Assembly: GCA_949318235.1 (NCBI GenBank)
Contig: OX439132.1
Span: 15,772,943-15,836,942, forward strand
DNA length: 64,000 nt
DNA from: Ecdyonurus torrentis
Lineage: Eukaryota > Arthropoda > Insecta > Ephemeroptera > Heptageniidae
Direction of reading: 5' to 3'
Shown: positions 14,485 to 26,315 of the stretch, in pieces
How the letters are laid out: every line of letters begins with the position of its first letter
Position numbering within the stretch: position 1 is the stretch's first letter
Program-made: the position numbers and the translations under genes
Notes under the pieces: model-generated
Databases searched by the model: none
Told to the model about the DNA's origin: nothing
What the model saw: only the letters and a program-made list of their open reading frames with translations

Positions 14485-14601
14485 ATGGTGAAGTGTGGGT
14501 TTTAGGAATTCGTAATGTTCGTCCTTCTGATTCTGGACTTTATGTTTGTGAGGTTTCTACAGCTGATCCTCAACCCATGCGATCTTTCCATAAGCTGAGC
14601 G
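14485..14601 (+). CDS. exon: C-terminal half of Ig domain
   Basis: The exon is 117 nt, with acceptor TGTTTTTAG and donor GTAAGT, phase 1 at both ends. It encodes DGEVWVLGIRNVRPSDSGLY, then VCEVSTADPQP. The DSGLYVCEV string is the hallmark F-strand motif of Ig domains and supplies the cysteine that pairs with the one in the previous exon. A joining codon GAT is created across the intron. The (CT)n tract beginning 28 nt past the donor is intronic, although it keeps the frame open for a further 16 codons. Confidence 0.9.
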
Positions 14602-14623
14602 GTAAGTTTGACGAAGTGGAGTG

Positions 14624-14661
<38 letters not shown>

Positions 14662-15780
14662 TGTGAGAAGTGTTTGATAAAGTAGATTAAACTGTTGTAG
14701 TGTTGTTTCTAAGCGATTAACTTCTTCTTTCTGTCTTGTCAATGTGCACTAAGCTACTGGTGACAAAATGCATTTTTCTTTATATATATATATATATATA
14801 CATACATATGTGTGTGTGTGTATGTATGTCTTTGTAAAATCTTTTTAGCTTTGTACCAAAACTTTCACCTTTAATTTCTCTAGTTTATTTATTTATTTTA
14901 TTAGACATTGGTAGCTTACAGTAACATCACATCAATATAATATGTTACACTACATGCGTCTCGTCAAATTTCTCTAATTTTAAACTATTATTCTTTTCAT
15001 TCAATAAATATATATAACAATGTTTAACTCCCCCCCCCCCCTAAACACTAGATTTTATTATCAAAAAATTCAAACAAATAAGTAGCCAAAAATTTATTTT
15101 TTAGAAGAAAAGAAAAAAAAATTTACATGATTTTTTTTTAAAGTGAAGAGTTATTATTATATTATGAAAGTGAATAGAATTTGGGAGCTAATATTTAGTT
15201 TAAGTTCTCAATTAATCTCTCGAAAGATAAATGTAAAAAATAATGATGAAGTTTCATTAGGATAAAAAAAAGGTATACACGTAATAAGAACACCATACTG
15301 AGTAAGATCATGATTAAACAAAGCTGAAATTGCTCGTGTATAATTAATGATTCTTCTACAATTTCACAAGCAAATTGTTATAAAATAAAAAATACCCATA
15401 AGACTCCTTCTTTTTAACATACAAATACAATATACATGATACATTTTTTTAATGTACAGCATACTCCATGTTTAGAATAATTTGTTTATCTTCTGTAAAA
15501 ATTTTTACATCAAATTTACATCAAATTAAAAAAAAAAAAAAAAAAAAAAAAAGCGAAGATAAAATATTCCAAAACACACACGCAGTAGTGGTAAAACTTC
15601 AATCGGAATGAGAAAATACAAAGCTGAAGGGAGGATAAATTTGTTGTGAATAGTTATTTTCTATTTCCACTTTGAAAAAATATGCCTTTAGGTTGTGTCT
15701 GTTTACTCATCATCTTCAATACTTCATCAAAGTCTTGAGTACATTTTTATACACTATTTGTTTTTAATATCGTATTTTTG

Positions 15781-15871
<91 letters not shown>

Positions 15872-15872
15872 G

Positions 15873-15946
<74 letters not shown>

Positions 15947-16383
15947 ATGTGTGTGTGTGTGTGTGTGTAATGAATAAACTTTTTAAATCGCTATAAAGTT
16001 CCAACCATATGGAATTTAGGCTGTTGAATTTATGAATTCCTATATTGTAAAAATGCTCCAGGTAGTAATAAAAACAAAAAATAATATTTGTATAGCATAC
16101 CATCTTTATATAGGAAACCCATACAACAACATACCAACAACTATGCAATTTTTAAGATTTGCTGGTACTCTTTTTTTAATTTCAATTTTATATTTCTACA
16201 ATTGTCATATATACGGAAAAAAAGGTTTTGTTTTTATCAATTTCTTGTAAAAAAAAAAAAAAAAAATTAAAGTAAAAGAGAATCTACTTTTTCTAACCGT
16301 ACAATCTGATCTAGCCTTCCAGTACCAAAGAAAAGCATACGTAATACTTAATAAAGAACGTTTGTTGATTGTTCTGCTTGCAG
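14602..16383 (+). other. intron 2 (1.8 kb, phase 1)
   Basis: It runs from GTAAGT to CTTGCAG. It contains (CT)n at 14629-14657, a (TA)(CA)(TG) patch at 14781-14829, an A-run near 15529-15552 and the large interrupted (TA)n/(TG)n block at 15782-15968. Confidence 0.85.
15782..15968. repeat. interrupted (TA)n-(TG)n microsatellite
   Basis: Two TA arrays are separated by GAGGTCTC at 15869-15876, and a TG array follows. The interruption is nearly palindromic with its flanks, so the whole array can fold back. Confidence 0.95.
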
Positions 16384-16596
16384 TGATCGAGCGTGCCTCC
16401 GAGAACTCGAGCAAGGGTTCCCCTGGTTCCACGGTTAACACACGCACGCACAATTTCACCTCGTGCTGCGTGGCTGCCAACGTGTCACGTTCGTGCCTTG
16501 GGTTCTGTGACCTCGCGAATATCATGAATGGAAATACAGGAGAACAGGCTCAGAATTGCGAGCAAGATTTTGCAAGAATTGTCAGCTGTATGGCAG
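16384..16596 (+). CDS. exon: DB module 1
   Basis: The exon is 213 nt (71 codons), phase 1 at both ends, with acceptor TTCTGCTTGCAG and donor GTAAGA. A linker, VIERASENSSKGSPGSTVN, leads into a six-cysteine module with the pattern CC-x8-C-x3-C-x16-C-x9-C. The pattern runs from SCCVAANVSRSCLGFCD to CEQDFARIVSC. This matches the DB module of secreted and receptor-like ecdysozoan proteins, where cysteines are thought to form disulfides. Three N-glycosylation sequons (NSS, NFT, NVS) indicate a luminal or extracellular location. The local GC content is much higher than in the flanks. The antisense ORF covering this exon is a shadow. Confidence 0.88.
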
Positions 16597-18960
16597 GTAA
16601 GATAAATAATAATAATTAAATTAAATAATAGTCTTTAAAGCATAGAAAAAATATATACGTTTTTGGAGGGTTAAGTTTAAGCCTGAAAACACGTCTGGCC
16701 CACTCATATATCTAAACCTCAACTAAAAATAATAATAATAATATTTTTGCGTATACAATATACGTAATAAAACATAATGAGAGAGAGAAAAAAAAGAAGT
16801 CATGGTACATCATACATAACTATATATTTTATATGTTAAATGCAGAAAGGAAAGATGGAAAAAAATAATTAAAAAAATGAAAGAGATAGCAAATAATAAT
16901 AATAACAATAATAATTACAGAAAAAAATGCTACAAGCGAAGCTGTTTGGTGTTCGCGAGGTAGTATATATCTAAAATGTGCTTTTAAATTATTTCATTAA
17001 TTGTTTTGCCGTAAAAAATGAAAAAAAAAAATCAGTGAGATCTATAAAAAAATGATTATAAGGTGGGCACAAGTTGTTACAAACAATAAAAAAAAAATGA
17101 ACCCTCTGAAAAAAAATAAGCCTTGCGATCACCGCGTACGATAAAAAAAAGTTAAGCCAGCGTTGACTTTACAAAACAACATTTTTATTCGTATTTTGAC
17201 TCAGCATGTTTTTATATCATTCAGTTTGCTTCCTCAATTGACATTTAATGTTATGGATTGGCCGTACACTTGTTTACAACATACATTATAGATTGTATCT
17301 TTACTTTCATATAATATGATGTGAGTTTAAACAAAAAGTGTACAAATATCACGAGACTCTTTCTAAGAAAGAAAAATGATGTATTACCGACAATGAGAGC
17401 AAAACAAAGTCATAGACCTGCTTACGAATGAAATATCAAAACATGAAAATGACATTTATAAATAAGAAAGAAAAAAAAATTCTCCTTCAGAACGTTATAC
17501 TGCACTTCAACTGCCAATAACTTTTATACCATGAGTCTTTTTATATGAGTCACTTTATTATAACATTGATTTTAAAGAAATTCAATAAGAAATTCTGATT
17601 TTTACAAGAATTATCACAACAACATCACAAATGTTATTGCATACTAAGTAATTGCATTTTTTTTTGTACTTTACTGAAACTGTTTATGAAAGAAACGCTT
17701 TTCAATCATAAAGTCCTTTGATTTTACCTCTTTTTTTTCTAAGCTTTTTACTTGTGTAATTAGTTTTACAATCTTAGAATCTTGAAACAGTATTTTTGTT
17801 TTTGTTCTAAACCTAAACATAATATATATCTGATTTTTGTGGTTAATGTAAAAGAAAGCAATAAAATTCAAATAAACATTTATTTATTTTTTATGTTTAA
17901 TACTTAACAATATATCGTCTCTCTTTATATTATATAAAACCAATTTATTATACGTTATATTTTATACACAAAATTTGATTGTTCAGTGGAGTAGTTTTAA
18001 ACATTTTTTTTTTAACTTTATTTAATATAGCATCATAAAACCATTGTTTATTTGTTTTCTTCTTTTCACTTGGTACTTTTTTTTTTTTTTTTTTTACTCT
18101 CTTCTATTTTTTTTATATTATTAAACGAAAAGAGTTGGTATATATTTGTTGTCGATATGAACTTTTTCTTATTACTTTTCAAATCGTTTTATATATTTTT
18201 TTCCTCTGTATTGAACATGGCTTGATTGGCTTTCTGTACAGCTTGTTCTGTTGAAATGTTTGCAGAAAAAAAAATAATAGAGATTTAAGAGGGAAAAATA
18301 ACTTATTTGTATTTGAATTGGATTCTTATAGCTGAATGAAGATGTATCACTCTATTTACTACTTAATTTTTCCCTTGTTTTATTATAGTTGGTTTATTAA
18401 AAAAACACAATAATACAGCATAATTTGATGATAAATTACATGTAATGCGGAAGGAGTTAGAAAGAAAAAAAAATCATTGTACAGTTATGAAAGCTAGAAA
18501 TTTTTGACTTTTTTTTCTCTCTCTAAGCCCACTTAGCTTGTCTGCTGCCAGAAAATAGTAATAAATCAATTAAAATCTCATAAAAATCAACAGATAAAGC
18601 TTCCAGTGACAAGAATTTGTTGCCAAAAAAAAAAAAAATCCACAGAATTTTTGTCAATTATTGACGGTACTTTTATTAAAGCATTGCTCCTTTTTTATTT
18701 TTAACTTTTTCGACATATTAGGTAAAAGAAAGATGGGTTTCAAAAAGAAATGGTTTAAAATTACTGTATACCACCTACTGTTTTTATACAAAGAAAATGA
18801 AGTCTATGACTTGTAGAAAAGAAAGAAAGAAAAAAAAAAAAAAAAAAAAAAAAAAGCTGAGGTCAAATGAGTTTATAAAAGAGAAAATATCACAATAGTT
18901 TAAATTGACCTTGGTTGTAGTTAAATTTGTATATAAAATGAAGTAAAATTGATGTTTCAG
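16597..18960 (+). other. intron 3 (2.4 kb, phase 1)
   Basis: It runs from GTAAGA to TTTCAG. It is AT-rich with short AAT repeats near 16606-16620 and 16890-16915, T-runs near 18079-18096 and an A-run at about 18831-18855. No coding or element was recognised. Confidence 0.8.
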
Positions 18961-19122
18961 ATGGGAGAGACCACACGGCATGCTGTGCTAAAGAGGGGGT
19001 GATTGACATTTGCATTGACGTGTGTCGGGGTCAGTACTCTCCAAGTACTGACAAAATAAAGACGCATTTCTCGTGTGACGCGTACACTGAAAGAACTCTC
19101 GCATGTATCACCCAAGGCATTG
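18961..19122 (+). CDS. exon: DB module 2
   Basis: The exon is 162 nt (54 codons), phase 1 at both ends, with acceptor GATGTTTCAG and donor GTAAGT. It opens with DGRDHTACCAKEGV and carries the pattern CC-x8-C-x3-C-x16-C-x9-C, ending in RTLACITQGI. The GRDHTACC lead-in recurs as GQDHTACC in DB4 and GRNHKPCC in DB6. That marks this as the second module of a DB pair. The exon is a clean module exon, since both introns fall at the module borders. Confidence 0.88.
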
Positions 19123-19399
19123 GTAAGTACTTGTTTGCTAATTTCTTCTTAAAATGTTTTATTTATTTGGTAATCTTACTACTTAAACAAACAAACAAAC
19201 AAACAAAAACTAGAGGCACGTACATTAATACTGTATATTACAGTAGGTACACATGGTCCTGGAAAAGGTATTAATATACTACAACCTACCTAATTCATAT
19301 AATTTATGTTTCACCGATCGTGTTTCTCACCTAGATTAGATGACAATTCACCTAGATTAGGTGAGATTGTATTATAATTGAATAATTCTCCAGATTAAT

Positions 19400-19560
19400 A
19401 TGTACACCAATTGCAATTTACGGGATTTATGTATATGCCAATTAGTAGGAATTTTTTCATTATGTTAAAGCCCAATTTCAGCACAATTTCTTTTCATAAC
19501 ATAAATTGGGCAATATTAAATAACCATCATGCTGCCTAGCATAAAAAAAATGTTATGAAG
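19400..19560. repeat. AGCATAA-type dispersed repeat, diverged copy 1 (reverse orientation)
   Basis: The reverse complement of CCCAATTTCAGCACAATTTC (about 19469-19488) matches the AATTGTGCTGAAAATGAGCT block of the copies at 22755 and 59895. A CTAGCATAA word follows. It is diverged and the borders are unclear. Confidence 0.4.
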
Positions 19561-21101
19561 GATAGTTATTTATGTATTTCTAAAAGAGCAATGTTTATAC
19601 AATATGACAGAATTAGTTACGTAATTGCTGTTATCCATATATGACATAGTAGACGTGTAGCTGACTAAATTAATTAACAGTAATAAGGCCAGGGGCATTC
19701 ACATTGCATTTTATTATTTTATATTACACTGCAACGTAATATTTTTTTGGTTATCTTTTGCCACGCTGCACTGTAAATTGTCGCGTAATTTATTTATTTC
19801 ATAAGGTAAGTGGCAGCAACAAAACAACAAATGTACCACATTTATAAAAATTACCTTTTATAATTCCAATAAATTTCATATATTTTGATGTTTTACTGGG
19901 AGCTTCTAGGGTAGTTTTAAATTCATAAAAGCCATAATTTTTTTTATAAACTTCAGTATTTATTTTGTAAAAAAAATACATGCTTATAATAATTTTCATG
20001 ATATGAATCGTTAATTTACAAAAACAAAAAATCATAAATTCAGTGACTTTATTAACTTTAACAAAACGTACTTTTTTAAAAATATTTTCTCAATCTGTTT
20101 TGTAATGGTTATGTTATGATTTATATTATAAAAACAGTTTAATTATGGATTCCGAAATTAAACTATATTTTATAAAATATATTAAATTACAAATATTTAT
20201 GTAACAAAGAATTAAGGTAAACAAAATGCTAAATATATATTGCTTCCAAAATGACCGGACGTAACGAAGTATGCCAATATTTTTATACATAGAAACTACT
20301 TGAATACACAATTTAATAAATGCAAGCTTTTTGTATATTTTTTTCTAAATGTACACATATATTAATAATACACTAATATACAGCATTATAAAAAATAAAA
20401 GGCCTTCTTTTTATTATTATTATTTTACTTTAAACCTTTTTTTTTATCAGTAGCTAGTACATATGTTTGAATGTAATGTATAAAGCACTTTGCGTAATAT
20501 AGTTCTTTTAATTTGTATGTTGATTATTACGAAAAAAAAAAGTCAAAGAGTTGATTTATTAAAACAGAAATTGAATCATAAATTATGCCAAGCGTTAAAA
20601 AATATATATTATACATATTTTCATCACTTCTTTCATCACTTCTATTATAATATGCTACTTTATACATAAAAAGTCAATATTTTGAAACAGCAGCTAAATA
20701 TCAGTAGCTGGCTCACTATTTCACTATATATTTTATAACGATACCTGTAATATGCATGAAAAAATAAATATTAAAAAATTAATGCAATTTATAAATGGAA
20801 ATATTTGATACTATTATATTATGATATACTATATAATATACTTATATATACGTATTAATTTTACACACGGTTGATTATAGAATAATGAAATTATTATAGA
20901 TATTAATTGAGGTAATTGAATTGATAATGCTAATGTATTTCAGTAATTTGTATCTGCATGTTGCAGACAAATCTATAATAACTCGTGTAAAATATATTTT
21001 ATTTTCTCTATACTTTTGACATTTCAGTAGCCACAAGCGAAATGATTTATTAAGTATCGAGCTATATAATGTCATACATCAAGTGTATACATCATGTATA
21101 T

Positions 21102-21104
<3 letters not shown>

Positions 21105-21159
<55 letters not shown>
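21105..21159. repeat. (TA)n microsatellite at mariner insertion site
   Basis: This TA array abuts the left end of the mariner derivative at 21160. TA is the insertion target of Tc1/mariner elements. Confidence 0.9.
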
Positions 21160-21162
<3 letters not shown>

Positions 21163-21399
21163 GGTGTCCATAAAGTCTCTGAGGGTGTTTAGACGTTAAT
21201 AAAACACATAAGGCTCAACGTAAAATAAACTTTTTATACATCAAATTAAAGCTTGAATTATGACAATTTTGAAAATCAAAACATAAATGCAATCAGATAA
21301 TTATTAATCTTGCTGCATCAAAAACCGCAAAAAAAGAGAAAATTGACGTCCGATTTGCACATTTTAACGCTTGCATCATCTGAAAAAACACATACAGAT

Positions 21400-21990
21400 T
21401 CAAAATTTGTAAGTTCTCACTCGAGTTTTCTGAAACATTACCTCAAGGCCTCTCAACATGCGCCCATTGGTAGCACGACACACGTCGAGACGAACCTCTA
21501 GCTCGCGCGACACGTTGCGGAGAGTCTGAGGAGTGATGGCCTCGATAGCGGCGGTGATACGCTGCTTCAACTCACGCATGTCACGCATTTTCGTCTTGAA
21601 GACCTGGTCCTTGACGTAGCCCCAGAGATAAAAATCGGGTGGCGTGAGATCAGAAGACCTGGGAGCCCACGCCAAGGGTCCACCACGACGTAGCCATCTG
21701 CCTAGAAACACCTAATCCAGCTCGTCTCTGACAACGTGCGCCCATTGTGGGAGCTCTCCGTCCTGCTGGAAGATGAGCTCGTAACCATACTCCGTCTGGG
21801 CCTGCAGCAGCTAAGGGATGGCGTAATTCTCAAGCATGTTCAGGTAGTTGTTCCAGTGGACAGTTGGCTCGTGGAAGAAGAACGGGCCGATCACACATTC
21901 GTACAGGACTGCGCACCAAATAATTACCTTGGGACTGTCACGTTCGAACGTACGAGCTGTGTCTGGACGTTCAGTGCTGCAGAAACACAC
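21400..21990 (-). pseudogene. mariner (DD41D-type) transposase remnant, C-terminal catalytic region
   Basis: On the minus strand the order is SPKVIIWCA, VIGPFFFHEPT, YLNMLENYAIP, a stop, GYELIFQQDGELPQW, a stop at 21714-21712, GRWLRRGGPLAW, LTPPDFYLWGYVK and finally RLDVCRATNGRM near the C-terminus. QQD and PPD fit the second and third acidic residues of a mariner catalytic triad, with 41 residues between them. There are two in-frame stops and an apparent frameshift near 21950. The first catalytic Asp region and the DNA-binding N-terminus are missing. It cannot make a working enzyme. Confidence 0.8.
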
Positions 21991-22035
21991 GTTCTGTCAG
22001 TTTTTACTTTATCACACAAACACGCAATGCACTCG

Positions 22036-22293
22036 TCTCCTGATCTAACGCCACCCGACTTTTATCTCTGGGACTACGTCAAGGACCATGTCTTCAAGAC
22101 GAAAATGCGTGACATGCGTGAGTTGAAGCAGCGTATCACCGCCGCTATCGAGGCCATCACTCCTCAGACTCTCCGCAACGTGTCGCGCGAGCTAGAGGTT
22201 CGTCTCGACGTGTGTCGTGCTACCAATGGGCGCATGTTGAGAGACCTTGAGGTAATGTTTCAGAAAACTCAAGTGAGAACTTACAAATTTTGA
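22036..22293 (+). pseudogene. duplicated C-terminal mariner transposase fragment
   Basis: This is an inverted copy of the 3' end of the remnant on the other strand. It encodes SPDLTPPDFYLWDYVKDHVF and the RLDVCRATNGRM region to a stop at about 22291-22293. The open frame extends upstream to 21736, but there it is antisense to the older transposase strand and is not meaningful. Confidence 0.75.
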
Positions 22294-22754
22294 ATCTGTA
22301 TGTGTTTTTTCAGATGATGCAAGCGTTAAAATGTGCAAATCGGACGTCAATTTTCTCTTTTTTTGCGGTTTTTGATGCAGCAAGATTAATAATTATCTGA
22401 TTGCATTTATGTTTTGATTTTCAAAATTGTCATAATTCAAGCTTTAATTTGATGTATAAAAAGTTTATTTTACGTTGAGCCTTATGTGTTTTATTAACGT
22501 CTAAACACCCTCAGAGACTTTATGGACACCCTGTATATTACATGCTGTTCACCATACTCTATATAGTGTAGTGTTCGTGGTTCATAAGTTCATTAATAAT
22601 AAATTAAGACTGAAAATTAGATACTGCGGTCATTCGACTGAAAATTGTAAAAATAGGAGAATCTGTTTTTAAGATAACTTTAAATATGTCAATAATAGTA
22701 ACAATAAATAAAATGGAGGACGCTTCAATTTTTTTTTAATTACTGTATTTGCTA

Positions 22755-22975
22755 CACGGATGGATAAATTTTCGTAATTTATGCTGCATTTATGTCATTA
22801 TAGCATAAATGACTCAAAATTAGAGCAACATAAATAAACATACTGTACAACGTAATATTTAGGACTTTAAATTAGTTTTTTTTTTATAAAGTATAGCATA
22901 ATAGATTATGCTGTAGTGAAAAAATTGTTCTGAAAATGAGCTTTATCATATTTATTACGTAATTTTGCCCGTGTC
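22755..22975. repeat. AGCATAA-type dispersed repeat, copy 2
   Basis: It shares blocks TTATAGCATAAAT and GCTGTAGTGAAAAAATTGTTCTGAAAATGAGCT with the copy at 59895-60124, in the same orientation. CACGG-like sequence sits at both ends in inverted orientation, which hints at a degraded terminal-inverted-repeat element. Confidence 0.55.
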
Positions 22976-23572
22976 TAAGGTTCAAGGCCCAATGTTAATT
23001 CCAAATTTTTATTTTTTTTTTACTTATTCTGAAATTTACGGGTCCCAAAAAAATTTGTTTATCATATGTATCATTTACTTTTGAAGGAAATAAAAAAGTA
23101 GAGAATCAACTTCTTAATTTTAAAGATACATTCTTTGCGAAATTCTAATTGTTTTCTTTATTCAAAGATACTATTTAATACGTTCTTGTATAAACTGAAG
23201 TATGCAGCCTATTTTAAGTGATCAAAACTTATGTTTTACAAAAAAGGTTTAACCTAGCCTTTGTTAATTTTTTTGTATGAAATGATAACAATATTAATTT
23301 TTTCAATAATATTACAATTGTATTTTTTTTTTACTGAAAAATGTTCATTATTTTTATATTATTTTGATTAATTTTAAATTAAAACTAACGAGTAGAAAAA
23401 AAACTCTAATATAATGATACTAATATTGAATTTCACTGACAAAGTTAGTTATTATTATTATTATTCTTCATTAAGTTATTTACAACTTTTTTTGTAAACT
23501 TTTTAAAAGTTTTAGAGTTTAAAATGCGCATTTCCCTTTCTTTTGATATTACATGGATTCTTAGATTTGTTT

Positions 23573-23622
<50 letters not shown>
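23573..23622. repeat. (GA)n microsatellite
   Basis: About 50 bp of GA repeats with one AAA interruption. Confidence 0.95.
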
Positions 23623-24275
23623 AATTATTTTAAATCAAATAAAAGTTACAAAATATAATAATATAAAATTTAATAAATATAAAAAATCATGACGTATAAT
23701 AAATTTGTAAGCAACACCTAATAAAGTTATGAGTTAATAAATTTAACATCCTCTACTCGAAAGTTGATAAAATAAAAAAATTAATAATAAAAACACACGT
23801 CACACTTTTATCAAAAGTAACAACACATATGTTTCACAATCTTTTCTCTGTAATGTCTGTATATTTTAAATAAATTAAATTTTATAATATTTGCATGTTA
23901 ATTATAAATAATCTACTTTTATATTATTATATATTTTTAAATTATTTTCATTATTATATATTAATGAAAATAATATTTCATTAATATTTTGTATGGCATG
24001 GCATGTACTCATTAAAATAGAATTTTAAGCTATTTTATTACATATAAATTTAATTTAAATTAGATAAAAAAAAAAGTTATGTACATTTTATACTATACTA
24101 CTTTATTCTCTGTACATATTTTTATTTTTTTATCTCTTTTTTTTTTATATAAATATATGAAAGCTTATCTGCACAGGGTGACAGGAATAAGTAGTACACA
24201 CATCTCTGAGGTTTATTAAAGTATAGCTTAAAGTTATGAGGGAACAAACTACCGGTGAACGTAATTTTCGTTCCG

Positions 24276-24311
<36 letters not shown>

Positions 24312-24762
24312 GCTAAGAAAATAATAATACAGTTTTCTGCTTATTAAATTCTACAACGTATATCAGAAAATGTATAATATAACGTGACTCTTTAAATTTA
24401 TGGTTTAATATATAGAAATATAAAGATTATGTTTGTTATTATAATTTATTTTTTTAACTAAAACTTTTTAAGCCGCATTGTCAATAAAAGATGAATAAAT
24501 TTTGCTAAATTATTTTAAAACCCCAAAAAAGTGATAAAAAAAAGCTGAAACTAAAATTAATGCTAGTATATTCACTTCTTCAGCAAATATTATATTTAGT
24601 AAAAGAAAATAAAAACAAAAAAACTTATTTCCAGTATTTTTACCCCTTTTGGAAATGTTTCCGTATCACAACTTACGTTATAAGGTAAAGTTAATCCACT
24701 GTACATATGAACTTAATTACAGTAACAAATTGTGGTAAATTTTACACCCTAAAGTAACAGCT

Positions 24763-24798
<36 letters not shown>

Positions 24799-25344
24799 AC
24801 GGAAGGTTTACGATTAAGTTAGCTTTTGTGTGCAATGCATACACTTCTGTTTGATGTCAGTAAAAAAAAAACTGTAAGAAAAGAGAGAACAAAAAAATGC
24901 CTTTAGCACTTTAGTTATACGCACGTAAATATTACGGTCACTTTTAGGAACACAATTTTATTAAAAAAAATTGAATTAGTTTTTCAGAGTTATTAAATTA
25001 GAAGAAAAAAAAAGTTATAAATGTCATGTTGGTCTGTTGAGTTACTGAATCGTTATTAGGGTAGCTAATCTTTCAGTTTGCGCCAGCATGCGCTCTAATA
25101 TATATAATATGATTTTATTACTGACTTCTTTTAAAAAGTATTTTTGCACATTTTTAACTTTATACTGATATATTTTTATATAGAGAGTGCTCTTATATAA
25201 TTAGATTCAGCTTGGTAGAGTAATTTTAAATGGATATGACATGGAACATTACTATAATATAATAATGTTTCAATGTTGATTTCTATATTTATCAAGCAAA
25301 TAATTTGAAGGATGAAAACCATAATACACTTTAGTGCTTTTTGA

Positions 25345-25346
<2 letters not shown>

Positions 25347-25391
<45 letters not shown>
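25347..25391. repeat. poly-T tract, about 45 nt
   Basis: Uninterrupted T run on the sense strand of the Ig/DB/FN3 gene. The exact length may be affected by sequencing slippage. Confidence 0.9.
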
Positions 25392-25396
<5 letters not shown>

Positions 25397-25447
25397 GTCG
25401 TTGTTGTTTTTTATAGTAAACTCCGGATCATAACAATGAAATGTTTG

Positions 25448-25666
25448 TATACCCTGGCCAAAATAAGATCAGAGATCTTTACAACCAGATGCACCCCTTT
25501 TTCTGAAACAATTTTGCCCCAGATGAATACCAAAATTTTACAGTTCATAAATATAATATTGCAGTTATTGCGTGTTGAATTTTATTTCTATAACTTGATT
25601 ACAATGCGAGAAAAAGGGGGTGCATCCGGTTGTAATAACCTCTCTTTTTATTTTGGTAATGGTATA
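25448..25666. mobile_element. inverted-repeat MITE with TATACC ends
   Basis: Left arm TATACC..CCAAAATAA..ACAACCAGATGCACCCCTTTTT matches the reverse complement of the right arm AAAAAGGGGGTGCATCCGGTTGT..TTATTTTGG..GGTATA. Arms are about 55-60 bp. Ends carry TA, consistent with a TA-target element. The 79-codon frame across it has no recognisable product. Confidence 0.6.
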
Positions 25667-26177
25667 TATACTTAGTCATTTGTAATTTAAAGTTTGACTT
25701 TAGTATACTTATAGTAAGGATAATTTGAAGTAAGTCACGAAATCAAATATTATTTATTTACTTGTAATAAATTCTTCACTTTTATTATCAATTTCATATA
25801 TAAATATTCGTCTCTCGTTCTCTCGATACATTATTGAGAAAAGCATATTCAAAAATTTGTTTCTACAAAATATTATTATGATTTTAAATTCAAGGATAAA
25901 ATATAAATTTATCGTCCAGTAAAAAAAGGGTAAAAAAAAAATATACAAAGTATATTCGTGTTTGCAATGATAAAAAAGCTATAGTAATAAACATACACGG
26001 GGGTTGCTATAAAGTTGTGTCGAAATGTTATTATGTTGACTGTTACCAAACACTTTTGCTTCTATTCCCAACACGAAGTAGCAGTGGATTTGGTGAGAAG
26101 ATATTAAACTCTTTTTTTTTTTACTTTCTTGAGCTAGTTTTCTCTGTAAAACTTTACTTAAACGCGAGAAGGAGAGA

Positions 26178-26315
<138 letters not shown>

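Larger units (their letters stand above)
21160..22533. mobile_element. fold-back derivative of a mariner-type transposon (1374 bp)
   Basis: The left arm, 21160-21657, and the right arm, 22036-22533, are each 498 bp. They are reverse complements with only scattered differences. Ends are CAGGGTGTCC and GGACACCCTG, and TA lies on both sides (21158-21159 and 22534-22535). Both arms encode the C-terminal part of the same transposase, reading inward from the ends on opposite strands. The 378-bp centre carries more of the same transposase on the minus strand only. The element therefore looks like a mariner copy whose other end was replaced by an inverted duplicate of its transposase 3' end. It inserted next to a (TA)n array in intron 4. 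Confidence 0.85.

Noticed and set aside
16205..16525. Minus-strand 106-codon ORF
   Set aside because: It is the antisense shadow of the DB1 exon at 16384-16596, whose plus frame has clear cysteine spacing and splice sites.
21736..22293. 185-codon plus-strand ORF as one protein
   Set aside because: Only its last part (from about 22036) is transposase. The first part runs antisense to the transposase remnant on the minus strand.
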